A stretch of DNA of 64,000 bases from contig NZ_JAPEOR010000001.1 of NCBI RefSeq assembly GCF_026341125.1, positions 1,178,001 to 1,242,000 of the forward strand. Direction: 5' to 3'. This document shows, piece after piece, positions 50,443 to 58,026 of this stretch; position 1 is the first letter of the stretch; each line of letters opens with the position of its first letter. Below the pieces are notes generated by a model that was not told where the DNA came from, ran no database searches, and worked only from the letters and a program-made list of their open reading frames with translations. Source of the DNA: Streptomyces sp. NBC_01142 (lineage in GTDB: Bacteria; Actinomycetota; Actinomycetes; Streptomycetales; Streptomycetaceae). A program made the position numbers and the translations under genes.

Positions 50443-51093
50443 TCAGTCGTCGGAGCCGTCGTTGTCGTCCGCGTCGTCACGGCGGTCGTCCGCGCTGTCG
50501 TCGTCCTGGGCGGCCGCCGTCACCTTGCCGGTCCTGGCGTCGACCGTCAGCTCCCGCTCGCCACCGTTCTCGACGTGGACCTCGACCTCCCAGGCGTCGT
50601 CGTCGAAGTCGACCGACGTGACCGTCCCGGGGTGTGCGGCGAGTGCCGCCGCCGCGGCCTGCCGGGCATCGACGCCGGCACCGCGCACGGCCGCTCGGTC
50701 GTCATCGCGGTCGTCATCCCGGTCATCGCGATCGCCGCCGCTGTCCCCGCTGCGTACGGCCCCGGTCTTCGCGTCGACCTTCAGCTCGTGCTCGCGGTTG
50801 TCCTTGCCGACGACATCGACCTCCCAGTACGCCGCCCCGTCGTCGTCGAGGTCGACCGACTCCACGGTGCCGGGGGTCTGCTTCAGCGCGGCGGCCACAG
50901 CCTGGGCCGCGGTCGGTCCGGCCGGCTGCTTCCCGGACCGCTCGTCGTCGTCCGGCGTGCCCGCCGCCGCCACGGGTGCGGACGGGGCCGTCCGCGGGCC
51001 GTCGTCGTTGCCCGTCACGGCGGCGGCGGTGTACGTTCCGCCGCCCACCAGGACGGCCGCGGCCAGGGTGGCGATGCCAAGGTTGCGCTTCAT
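50443..51093 (-). CDS. Secreted or membrane-anchored double PepSY protein
   Basis: A 216-residue protein with an N-terminal signal or anchor (residues 1-25: basic MKRN then a hydrophobic stretch) and two PepSY-like repeats (about 60-117 and 137-200), separated by an Asp/Arg-rich linker with several DDRDD groups. The C-terminus is also Asp-rich. PepSY domains often inhibit proteases or bind periplasmic partners of sensor kinases. GGAGGAA precedes the ATG at 51093. It is divergent from the regulator/kinase pair, so probably its target or accessory sensor. Confidence 0.88.
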   Translation of the reverse strand: MKRNLGIATLAAAVLVGGGTYTAAAVTGNDDGPRTAPSAPVAAAGTPDDDERSGKQPAGPTAAQAVAAALKQTPGTVESVDLDDDGAAYWEVDVVGKDNREHELKVDAKTGAVRSGDSGGDRDDRDDDRDDDRAAVRGAGVDARQAAAAALAAHPGTVTSVDFDDDAWEVEVHVENGGERELTVDARTGKVTAAAQDDDSADDRRDDADDNDGSDD

Positions 51094-51148
51094 GAGGGTT
51101 CCTCCCGAGTCGTTCGATCGCGACGGGAACCAATCTGGCGCGGGGATC

Positions 51149-51185
51149 CTGAAGCCGGCCTGAAGCCACCTGAAGTGATCTTCAG
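51149..51185. promoter_or_regulatory. OmpR-type regulator operator between PepSY gene and regulator
   Basis: CTGAAG occurs at 51149, 51160 and 51170, spacings of 11 and 10 bases, followed by the inverted CTTCAG at 51180-51185. Direct hexamers at about 11 bases are the pattern bound by OmpR/PhoB-family dimers. The array lies 24 bases before the regulator ATG and 56 bases before the PepSY ATG. Confidence 0.7.
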
Positions 51186-51208
51186 CTTCGGTTTGCGACC
51201 CTGAGCGC

Positions 51209-51874
51209 ATGCGTTTGTTGATCGTGGAGGATGAGAAGCGGCTCGCCCTGTCCCTCGCCAGGGGACTGGAGGCCGAGGGCTATGCCGTGGACGTGGTCCA
51301 TGACGGCCTGGAGGGACTGCACCGGGCAGGCGAGGGCTCGTACGACCTGGTCGTCCTCGACATCATGCTGCCCGGCATGAACGGCTACCGGGTCTGCGGG
51401 GCGCTGCGCGCGGCCGGCCACGACGTCCCGATCCTGATGCTGACCGCCAAGGACGGCGAGTACGACGAGGCCGAGGGCCTCGACACCGGCGCCGACGACT
51501 ATCTGACCAAGCCCTTCTCGTACGTCGTCCTGGTGGCACGGATCAAGGCGCTGCTGCGCCGCCGCGGCCGCTCCGGCGGCTCGCCGGTACTCGTCGTCGG
51601 CGGGCTCCGTGTGGACACCGCCGCCCGCCGTGTCTTCCGCGGTGAGGACGAAGTCGCCCTCACCGCCAAGGAGTTCGCCGTCCTGGAGCAACTGGCGATG
51701 CGCTCCGGCGAGGTGGTCAGCAAGCCGGAGATCCTCGAGCACGTCTGGGACTTCGCCTACGACGGCGACCCCAACATCATCGAGGTCTACATCAGCGCCC
51801 TGCGCCGCAAGCTCGGCGCGGACCGGATCCAGACCCTGCGCGGCGCGGGCTACCGGCTGGTGGCGGCGTCATGA
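51209..51874 (+). CDS. OmpR/PhoB-family response regulator
   Basis: A 221-residue regulator with receiver domain (phospho-acceptor Asp51 in LVVLDIMLPG, signalling Lys in LTKPFSY) and a winged-helix DNA-binding domain with YDGDPNIIEVYISALRRKL. Start ATG at 51209; there is no clear ribosome-binding site. The stop overlaps the kinase start (ATGA). A direct-repeat array just upstream suggests autoregulation together with control of the divergent PepSY gene. Confidence 0.94.
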   Translation: MRLLIVEDEKRLALSLARGLEAEGYAVDVVHDGLEGLHRAGEGSYDLVVLDIMLPGMNGYRVCGALRAAGHDVPILMLTAKDGEYDEAEGLDTGADDYLTKPFSYVVLVARIKALLRRRGRSGGSPVLVVGGLRVDTAARRVFRGEDEVALTAKEFAVLEQLAMRSGEVVSKPEILEHVWDFAYDGDPNIIEVYISALRRKLGADRIQTLRGAGYRLVAAS

Positions 51875-53322
51875 GATCCGTACGGGCTCGGGCCGCGTTC
51901 GGCGCCACCCTCGTCGTCGCCGTCGCCCTGATCGCCGCCGGGCTCTCCGTACTTCTCGTACTGCGCTCGAACCTCATCGGCCAGGCGGATCTCCAGGCCG
52001 AGGTCACGGCCCAGGACGTGGCCTCGCGGTTCGCCCTCGCCAGGCCGGGCGACCGACTGGACCTGCCCGACAGCGACGACGACCGCCCGGTCCAGGTCGT
52101 CGGCGAGGACGGCCGGGTGCTTGCCGCGAGCGAGGGGCTGGAGGCGGTCTCCGGGACCGGGAGCGCGCAGGTGAAGCCCCAGGCACAGACCCCGGCCGCG
52201 GGTGCGGGATCGACGGGGCCGGGGGCCGAGGACGACGACGACAGTGACGCCGACGACGACACCGCCGCCGATCCGGCGCGCGGCGAGGTCTCGGGCGACG
52301 AGCCGCGGTTCAGCTCCGGCCGCGCCACCGTGGACGGTGACCGCGCCGACTACCGCTTCGCCGCGGTCGAGGCGACCAACGAGGCCGAGCAGACCGTCAC
52401 GGTCTACGCGGGCGCGCCCCTGACCACCGAGCAGGACGCGGTCGGCACGGTGCGTGACGCGATGCTCGTCGGCTTCCCGCTGCTGCTTGTGGTGGTCGGC
52501 TCGGTGACCTGGCTGGTGACCCGGCGGGCCCTGAAGCCTGTGGAGGGCATCAGGGGCGAGATGGCGGCCATCACCGCCTCCGAGGATCTCTCCAGGCGCG
52601 TCCCCGAGCCGGATTCACGCGACGAGGTGGCGAGGCTGGCCCGTACGACGAACGAGACGCTGGCCGCGCTCGAAGCCTCCGTGGAGCGCCAGCGGCGCTT
52701 TGTCGCGGACGCCTCGCACGAACTGCGCAGCCCCATCGCCTCGCTGCGCACCCAGCTCGAAGTCGGCGCGGCCCACCCGGAGTTGCTGGATGTGCCGGGC
52801 GCGGTCGCGGACACCGTACGGTTGCAGCAGCTCGCCGCGGATCTGCTGCTGCTGGCTCGTCTGGATGCGGGGGAGCAGCCGGGGCAGTCCCTGCTCGACC
52901 TCGCCGCGCTGGCCCGCGAGGAGACCTCCCAGAGGGCCGGTGACCGCATCCCGGTGACGGTCACCGCCACCGACGGGCTGGAGGTGACGGGATCGCGCGG
53001 GCAGTTGGCGCGGGTGCTCGGCAATCTGCTGGACAACGCCCAGCGTCATGCGCGTACTTCGGTCACCGCGTCCGTCCGCAGGGAAGGCGACCGCGTCGTA
53101 CTGGCGGTCGGGGACGACGGTTCGGGCGTGCCGGAAGCCGAACGCGAGCGGATCTTCGAGCGGTTCGTCCGCCTCGACGAGTCCCGCGCCAGGGACGACG
53201 GCGGCGCGGGACTCGGCCTCGCGATCGCCCGCGATGTGGCTCATCGCCACGGCGGCACGCTCACGGTCGGCCGGTCCCCGGCCGGCGGGGCGCTGTTCGA
53301 ACTCGCCCTGCCCGCCGCCTGA
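51871..53322 (+). CDS. Two-helix sensor histidine kinase with Asp-rich external domain
   Basis: A 483-residue kinase: membrane helix 1 (about 10-32), an extracytoplasmic domain (about 33-190) containing an Asp-rich EDDDDSDADDD stretch near residue 115, membrane helix 2 (about 191-213), HAMP, HisKA with His283 in FVADASHELRSPI, and HATPase ending ARDDGGAGLGLAI. It is translationally coupled to the regulator. The acidic external segment parallels the Asp-rich PepSY protein encoded divergently, which would fit sensing of cations or of that protein; this is inference. Confidence 0.93.
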   Translation: MRSVRARAAFGATLVVAVALIAAGLSVLLVLRSNLIGQADLQAEVTAQDVASRFALARPGDRLDLPDSDDDRPVQVVGEDGRVLAASEGLEAVSGTGSAQVKPQAQTPAAGAGSTGPGAEDDDDSDADDDTAADPARGEVSGDEPRFSSGRATVDGDRADYRFAAVEATNEAEQTVTVYAGAPLTTEQDAVGTVRDAMLVGFPLLLVVVGSVTWLVTRRALKPVEGIRGEMAAITASEDLSRRVPEPDSRDEVARLARTTNETLAALEASVERQRRFVADASHELRSPIASLRTQLEVGAAHPELLDVPGAVADTVRLQQLAADLLLLARLDAGEQPGQSLLDLAALAREETSQRAGDRIPVTVTATDGLEVTGSRGQLARVLGNLLDNAQRHARTSVTASVRREGDRVVLAVGDDGSGVPEAERERIFERFVRLDESRARDDGGAGLGLAIARDVAHRHGGTLTVGRSPAGGALFELALPAA

Positions 53323-53423
53323 AAGTACCGGCCGCCGCTGCGCGTTGCCGCGACGCCCTTGCGGCCTTCGCCGGTGCCTTCGCCGCGCCGCTGTGCCCTT
53401 CCTTCGCCGCTACATCCTTGCCG

Positions 53424-53900
53424 CTACACCTTGCCGCGTCGCCCGCGCAGATGCTCGGCGACCGGTGAGAGTGACTCGCGTAGATCCGCGAGGGCCTCCG
53501 GTGAGAGCATGTCGATGAAGTGCTTGCGCACGGACGCGACATGGTGCGGCGCGACCTTCTGCATGGTCTCAATGCCCTGTTCGGTCAGGACCGCGTACAA
53601 CCCTCGCCGGTCCGACTCGCAGTTCTCCCGGCGGACCAGTCCCGCGTTCTCCATGCGGGTGATCTGATGGGAGAGCCGGCTCTTGGACTGCAGCGTCGAC
53701 GCGGCGAGGTCGCTCATCCGCATCCGCCTGTCCGCCGACTCGGAGAGGTTGACCAGGATCTCGTAGTCGTTGTTGGTCAGGCCGAACGGCTGGAGGTCCT
53801 TCTCCATCTGGTACGTCAACAGCCGGTTGACATCCAGATATGTGCGCCAGGCGCACTGCTCGTCATCGGTCAGCCAGCGGGTGGCCGTCTCGGTCTCCAT
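53424..53900 (-). CDS. MarR-family transcriptional regulator
   Basis: A 158-residue winged-helix regulator with the MarR DNA-binding core (LAASTLQSKSRLSHQITRMENAGLVRRENCESDRRG). It is typical length for the family. No Cys-based switch is obvious, although one Cys lies near the wing. It is located between a kinase and the AIM24 operon on the minus strand. A TAGAAT -10 lies 6 bases before the ATG, so the mRNA is probably leaderless. Confidence 0.92.
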   Translation of the reverse strand: METETATRWLTDDEQCAWRTYLDVNRLLTYQMEKDLQPFGLTNNDYEILVNLSESADRRMRMSDLAASTLQSKSRLSHQITRMENAGLVRRENCESDRRGLYAVLTEQGIETMQKVAPHHVASVRKHFIDMLSPEALADLRESLSPVAEHLRGRRGKV

Positions 53901-53906
53901 ATATGG

Positions 53907-53920
53907 ATTCTACCTAAGAA
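53907..53920 (-). promoter_or_regulatory. Leaderless promoter and small dyad of the marR gene
   Basis: Minus-strand TAGAAT (53907-53912) ends 6 bases before the ATG at 53900. It overlaps the inverted repeat TTCT-N5-AGAA (53908-53920), a possible MarR operator. No good -35 is seen. Confidence 0.4.
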
Positions 53921-54040
53921 GTTGAAAGACGGACGAAGTGGATGGGTGCGATGAGTGTGACGCCCGGCGCCCGGCGTGCGACAAATGGTGCCCTCGCGCA
54001 AAGGTGCAGACGTTCGACGTCACACTCCGCAGACTACCGC

Positions 54041-54823
54041 TCACAGGCCGAAGCGGCGCTGGAGGTCCCCCAGTTGACCGGGGAGGCGGGGTGCGGACCC
54101 GTGTTGACCTGGGGCTTGCCCCCCACCGTGCCCGCCGGGAACCCCCGCGTCATGCGGCACGGCACCGGTCGCCTGCTCGGCCATCAGCGCCTCGGTCGAC
54201 TGGAGCAGCACGGTGCCGGCCCCGACGAACTCGAACTGGTGCTCCTCGCCCGAGGCCCCGCCGATCCCTGTCATGGCCCGCAGCCCGCCCATCACGCCCG
54301 TCATATAGCCGTGGTCGTAGTGGTGGCAGGGCGAGGGGCAGTCGGCCCACCCGACCAGCGCCTGCGGATCCACCCGGATCGGCGGCTCCATGAAGACCAC
54401 GGGACCGTTGGACGCGGCCACGAACTTCCCCGTACCGATCAGCGTCAGAAAGCCGGGCACGATCGACTGCTTCAGCGCCAGCGTCGGCTGGTACGCCAGC
54501 AGGTTCCCGGAGCGGATCGTGAGGTTGCCGTTCTCCAGGTCGTAGGAGTTCACATCGAAGGCGCGGTCGGCGAGCAGCATCTTGCCGCTGCCCTCCGCCA
54601 CCACCCAGTCGCTCGCGTGCAGCGGCGAGTGGAAGGAGGTCCGCATCAGCCGGTCGAGCCGGCCGTGGCCGATGCCGTTGAAGTCGATCTGCCCGTAATA
54701 GGCGATCATCTTCCCCTTCTGCAGGAACCACTGGCTGGATTTCAGCTCCACGCAGAAGGTGTACGGATTGACGTTGTCGTCGCTCGGCAGTGACATCGGG
54801 TCGTGGATCACGGGCGTGCTCAC
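54041..54823 (-). CDS. AIM24-family protein, third of three
   Basis: A 260-residue protein of the AIM24/TIGR00266 family, a TRAP-like beta-fold. It differs from the other two by a longer N-terminus, a mid-domain insert with CPSPCHHYDHGY, and a Gly/Gln-rich C-terminal tail. The family motif ends ASGEEHQFEFVGAGTVLLQS. GTG at 54823 overlaps the stop of the preceding paralogue (GTGA). Function is unknown; the eukaryotic homologue affects mitochondrial cristae. No membrane helix or signal peptide is seen. Confidence 0.88.
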   Translation of the reverse strand: MSTPVIHDPMSLPSDDNVNPYTFCVELKSSQWFLQKGKMIAYYGQIDFNGIGHGRLDRLMRTSFHSPLHASDWVVAEGSGKMLLADRAFDVNSYDLENGNLTIRSGNLLAYQPTLALKQSIVPGFLTLIGTGKFVAASNGPVVFMEPPIRVDPQALVGWADCPSPCHHYDHGYMTGVMGGLRAMTGIGGASGEEHQFEFVGAGTVLLQSTEALMAEQATGAVPHDAGVPGGHGGGQAPGQHGSAPRLPGQLGDLQRRFGL

Positions 54824-55470
54824 AGCTTCTCCTCCGACGCCTGGACGTACACCGCACCACTGCCGCTGAGCTCCAGCTGGAAGGCCTCGCCCGAGCCGCG
54901 CCCCACCATGTCGCGCCAGCCGAGCGCGGTGGAGAGCTTGTTGCGTACGTCGCCGTGGTGGGCGACATACGCCTGCGGGTCCACATGGACCGCCCGGCCC
55001 GGAGTGATCGGCAGCTCGATCACTCCGCCGTGCGCCATCACCGCGACGGCGCCCTGGCCCTTGAGCGTGGTCGTGAACAGGCCCTGGCCCGTCACCTGTC
55101 CGCGCACCATGCCCATGACCCCGCCCTGCGAGCCCATGAACATCGTGCCCTGCTGCAGCGTGCCGTCGAAGGCGAGCAGCCGGTCGGCCTCGACGTACAG
55201 GGTCTCGCCGGTGAGGTTGATGAGCTGGATGTGGTGGCCGCCGTGGCCGAACATCACCGTGCCGCTGCCCTCCACCGCCATCAGCGGCGTCGCCTCGCCC
55301 GCCACGCGGCGGCCGATCATCGACGCCAGGCCGCCCTGACCGCCCTGCATGTTCGGCGTGAAAGAGACGTCGCCCTTGTACGCGAGCATCGCGCCGCGCT
55401 GGCTGAACATCTTCTGGCCGGGGAGGACCGTCGCCTCGACCATCCTTGAATTGATCTCACGGAACGGCAT
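54820..55470 (-). CDS. AIM24-family protein, second of three
   Basis: A 216-residue AIM24/TIGR00266 protein. It has the family pattern of Gly-rich strands, with GEAFQLELSGSGAVYVQ near the C-terminus and a Met/Gln/Gly-rich stretch in the first third (NMQGGQGGLASMIGRR). The ATG at 55470 shares a base with the stop of the first paralogue (TGATG), and its own stop overlaps the third gene, so the three are translated as a coupled set. Equal expression and a hetero-oligomer are plausible. Confidence 0.9.
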   Translation of the reverse strand: MPFREINSRMVEATVLPGQKMFSQRGAMLAYKGDVSFTPNMQGGQGGLASMIGRRVAGEATPLMAVEGSGTVMFGHGGHHIQLINLTGETLYVEADRLLAFDGTLQQGTMFMGSQGGVMGMVRGQVTGQGLFTTTLKGQGAVAVMAHGGVIELPITPGRAVHVDPQAYVAHHGDVRNKLSTALGWRDMVGRGSGEAFQLELSGSGAVYVQASEEKL

Positions 55471-56102
55471 CAGACCTCGCCCCCGACGGTGTTCCGCTCG
55501 CTCGGCTGGACGTACACCAGGCCGTCGCCCTCGAAGCGGATCTGGAAGGCCTCGCCCGAGCCCTCGCCCATGAGGGTCCGGAAGTTCACCCCGGACTGGA
55601 AACTCTGCTGGAGATTGCCCTGGTGGGCGACGTACGCGCCGGGGTCGACGGAGAGCGGGTACTGGGGTGTCACCCGCAGCACCACGGCCTGGCCGTCCGA
55701 CATGATCGCCGCCTGGCCGGTGCCTTCGACGGTGGTGGTGAACAGACCGTTGCCGGTCGCCCCGCCGCGCAGCCCGGTGAAGCTCGTGCCGGTGCGCAGT
55801 CCCGCGTCCGTGCACAGCAGGTTGCTCGACTCGACATAGAGCTTGTCGCCGTGCAGGTTCACCAGGTTGATCTCGGAGGCGCGATCGGCGAAGTAGCAGG
55901 TGCCCTGCCCCTTCACCTCCATCATCACCATCTGCTCGCCGGTGAGGCGGCGGGTGACCATCCCGCGGATGCCCTCACCGCCGCCGGACATCTTCTTGAA
56001 GGCCATCTGGCCGTCGTAGGCGACCATCGAGCCGTTCTTCGCTTTGACGGCGTCGCCGGTCATATCGACGGCGAGCACCTTGCTGCCTTGGAGTCGGAAC
56101 AT
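55470..56102 (-). CDS. AIM24-family protein, first of three
   Basis: A 210-residue AIM24/TIGR00266 protein, first gene of the triplet. Features are GGGEGIRGMVTRR near residue 42 and GEAFQIRFEGDGLVYVQPS near the end, parallel to the second paralogue. ATG at 56102 (MFRLQGS) is preferred; a GTG at 56108 is two codons earlier, and neither has a good ribosome-binding site. The upstream gap to the divergent DUF3817 gene is about 160 bases and must contain both promoters. Confidence 0.9.
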   Translation of the reverse strand: MFRLQGSKVLAVDMTGDAVKAKNGSMVAYDGQMAFKKMSGGGEGIRGMVTRRLTGEQMVMMEVKGQGTCYFADRASEINLVNLHGDKLYVESSNLLCTDAGLRTGTSFTGLRGGATGNGLFTTTVEGTGQAAIMSDGQAVVLRVTPQYPLSVDPGAYVAHQGNLQQSFQSGVNFRTLMGEGSGEAFQIRFEGDGLVYVQPSERNTVGGEV

Positions 56103-56263
56103 TGCCACGGAGCGACGTTATCCGGTGATTCCGGGTGCGAACAGTGGCCCGGAGGAGGATCTGGACCCTGAGAAAGCGAAGGCGGAGCCGTACTGCCACA
56201 ATGGGCCGACGCTTGTGCATGCGTTCACAAGATCAACGCCCCCTCCCACCGAAGGTGACTTTC

Positions 56264-56608
56264 GTGGACATCAAGACCGCCTCGTCCCTCCACCGCCTCC
56301 GTCTGGTCTCCGCGCCGGAGGCCGTGTCCTTCCTCCTGCTGCTCGTCTGCTCGGTACTCAAGCGCACGACGGAGTTCAACGCGGTCCCGGTGATGGGCGC
56401 GGTCCACGGCGTGCTCTTCATCCTGTACGTGCTCTTCTGGCTGGACGCCTGGAACCGCACCAAGTGGAACGCGAAGACCGCGGCCCTCTACTTCGTCCTC
56501 TCCGTCCTCCCCTTCGGCGGCTTCTTCGCGGAGCGCAAGCTCAAGCGCGAGGCCGAGGACGCCGTCATCGCCTCCCGCGCCCGCCGTGAGCCCAAGGTCA
56601 GCGCATGA
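56264..56608 (+). CDS. DUF3817 small membrane protein, first copy
   Basis: A 114-residue protein with three hydrophobic helices (about 15-33, 40-60, 70-88) and a charged C-terminus. The [16 protein letters not shown] segment is the DUF3817 hallmark. A second DUF3817 gene lies at 60276. GTG at 56264 with GAAGG upstream is the start; a GTG three codons earlier is possible. Its end overlaps the thiamine-binding gene by 4 bases (ATGA). Function is unknown. Confidence 0.85.
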   Translation: MDIKTASSLHRLRLVSAPEAVSFLLLLVCSVLKRTTEFNAVPVMGAVHGVLFILYVLFWLDAWNRTKWNAKTAALYFVLSVLPFGGFFAERKLKREAEDAVIASRARREPKVSA

Positions 56609-56898
56609 TCGTCGCCTTCTCCGTCACTCCGCTGGGCGTCGGGGAGGACGTCGGCGAATACGTCGCCGACGCCGTCCGCGTGGTCCGCGCATCCGGACTG
56701 CCCCATCGCACGGACGCGATGTTCACCTCGATCGAGGGCGAGTGGGACGAGGTGATGGACGTCGTCAAACGCGCCGTCGCGGCGGTCGAGGCCCGCGCCC
56801 CGCGCGTCTCCGTCGTCCTCAAGGCCGACATCCGGCCCGGCGTCAGCGATGGTCTCAGCTCCAAGGTGGCGACCGTGGAACGGCATCTCTCCGTCTGA
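56605..56898 (+). CDS. MTH1187-family thiamine-binding protein
   Basis: A 97-residue ferredoxin-like-fold protein of the DUF77/MTH1187 family, members of which bind thiamine. The motif [20 protein letters not shown] at the start and [14 protein letters not shown] in the middle are family features. It is translationally coupled to the DUF3817 gene. No TPP riboswitch is visible upstream. Confidence 0.88.
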   Translation: MIVAFSVTPLGVGEDVGEYVADAVRVVRASGLPHRTDAMFTSIEGEWDEVMDVVKRAVAAVEARAPRVSVVLKADIRPGVSDGLSSKVATVERHLSV

Positions 56899-56955
56899 GC
56901 CCGGCCCGGGCCCGGCCGGTCACATGGCCGGTCACTCGGCCGGCCGCCCGGCCGG

Positions 56956-57948
56956 TCACTCGGCTTCGGGTTGCGATGCCAGCGCGATCCCCAGGGGTGT
57001 CCGTTCGTACAGCACCTGGTGACCGTAGCGGCGCGAGGTCAGCAGCCCCGCGCCGCGCAGCACCGACAGATGCGCCGATACGGACGAGGGCGCGAGGCCG
57101 AGGACGTGCGCGAGCGCGGTGGTCCCGGCCGGCTCGTCGAGCGCGCACAGGACGTCCGCGCGCACCCGGCCGAGCAGCCGGGCCAGCGCGTCGGGCGTAC
57201 GGTCCGCGGCCTCCGTCCACAGTCCGCCGATGCCGCGCGCCGGGTAGATCACGGCCGGCTGCCAGGGCGGCTCGAAGCCGCTGACCACATGGGGCCAGGA
57301 GAAGACGCTCGGCATCAGCACAAGACCCTGACCGCCGAGCACGCGGACGTGGTCACCGTTCGTCCCGACGATCGTGAGCGTGGAGTCCTGCCAGCCGAGC
57401 TGCGGGCTCAACTCGCCGACCAGCCGCTCGAATCCGGCCTCGGCGAGCCGCCGCGAGTGGTACGCGACGTCGGCCTCGAGCAGTGCCCGCAGCCGGGGCC
57501 ACTCGGGCTCGATCAGCGCGCGCCAGGCCTGCTCGAGCAGCCCGGCCAACTCCCGTACGGCCCGCGCCGGATCACCGAGCATGGCCCGTCCGGCGGCACT
57601 GTCCAGTCCGCCCGGCCTGTCGGCGAGGGCGAGGGCCATGTCCTCCCGTGCGGTCTCGAGCGGGGTGGCACGCACGCCTGCGATCTCCTCCTCGAAGGAG
57701 GCGATGGGTCCGAGGGGCGGAGGGCAGAGGAAGTCGGGGTTGTGCCCGTTCTGCGGCATCAGCAGCCACAGCGGGCGCAGATCGATCCCGTCGGCGGCGT
57801 CCCGTATCCGCCGCAGCCAGGGCAGGTGATATCCGTGCCGTTCGGGCCGGTCGAGGGTGCGTACGGCTTCCTGGGTCTCCCACAGGGGGGAGACGGCGAA
57901 CCGGCAGCGGAGGAGGTCGCTCTCGCCGAAGTGCAGATGGAACGGCAT
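56956..57948 (-). CDS. ArsR-like winged-helix regulator (DUF5937 type)
   Basis: A 330-residue protein with a large N-terminal domain of unknown role (about 1-240) and a C-terminal ArsR-type winged helix (about 255-325; LAHVLGLAPSSVSAHLSVLRGAGLLTSRRYG). I recall this two-part layout as common in streptomycetes and usually next to an MFS exporter, as here. ATG at 57948 follows GAGGAGGG. A TAGACT box (57987-57992, minus strand) could be its -10. The stop sits within short GGCCGGTCAC repeats. Confidence 0.87.
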   Translation of the reverse strand: MPFHLHFGESDLLRCRFAVSPLWETQEAVRTLDRPERHGYHLPWLRRIRDAADGIDLRPLWLLMPQNGHNPDFLCPPPLGPIASFEEEIAGVRATPLETAREDMALALADRPGGLDSAAGRAMLGDPARAVRELAGLLEQAWRALIEPEWPRLRALLEADVAYHSRRLAEAGFERLVGELSPQLGWQDSTLTIVGTNGDHVRVLGGQGLVLMPSVFSWPHVVSGFEPPWQPAVIYPARGIGGLWTEAADRTPDALARLLGRVRADVLCALDEPAGTTALAHVLGLAPSSVSAHLSVLRGAGLLTSRRYGHQVLYERTPLGIALASQPEAE

Positions 57949-58026
57949 GCGGTGAGCCCTCCTCGGGAGATTCGGATCCAGCCGAAAGTCTAGGGAGCGG
58001 GCTGGGGCGACGGCACGCTGATCGCC

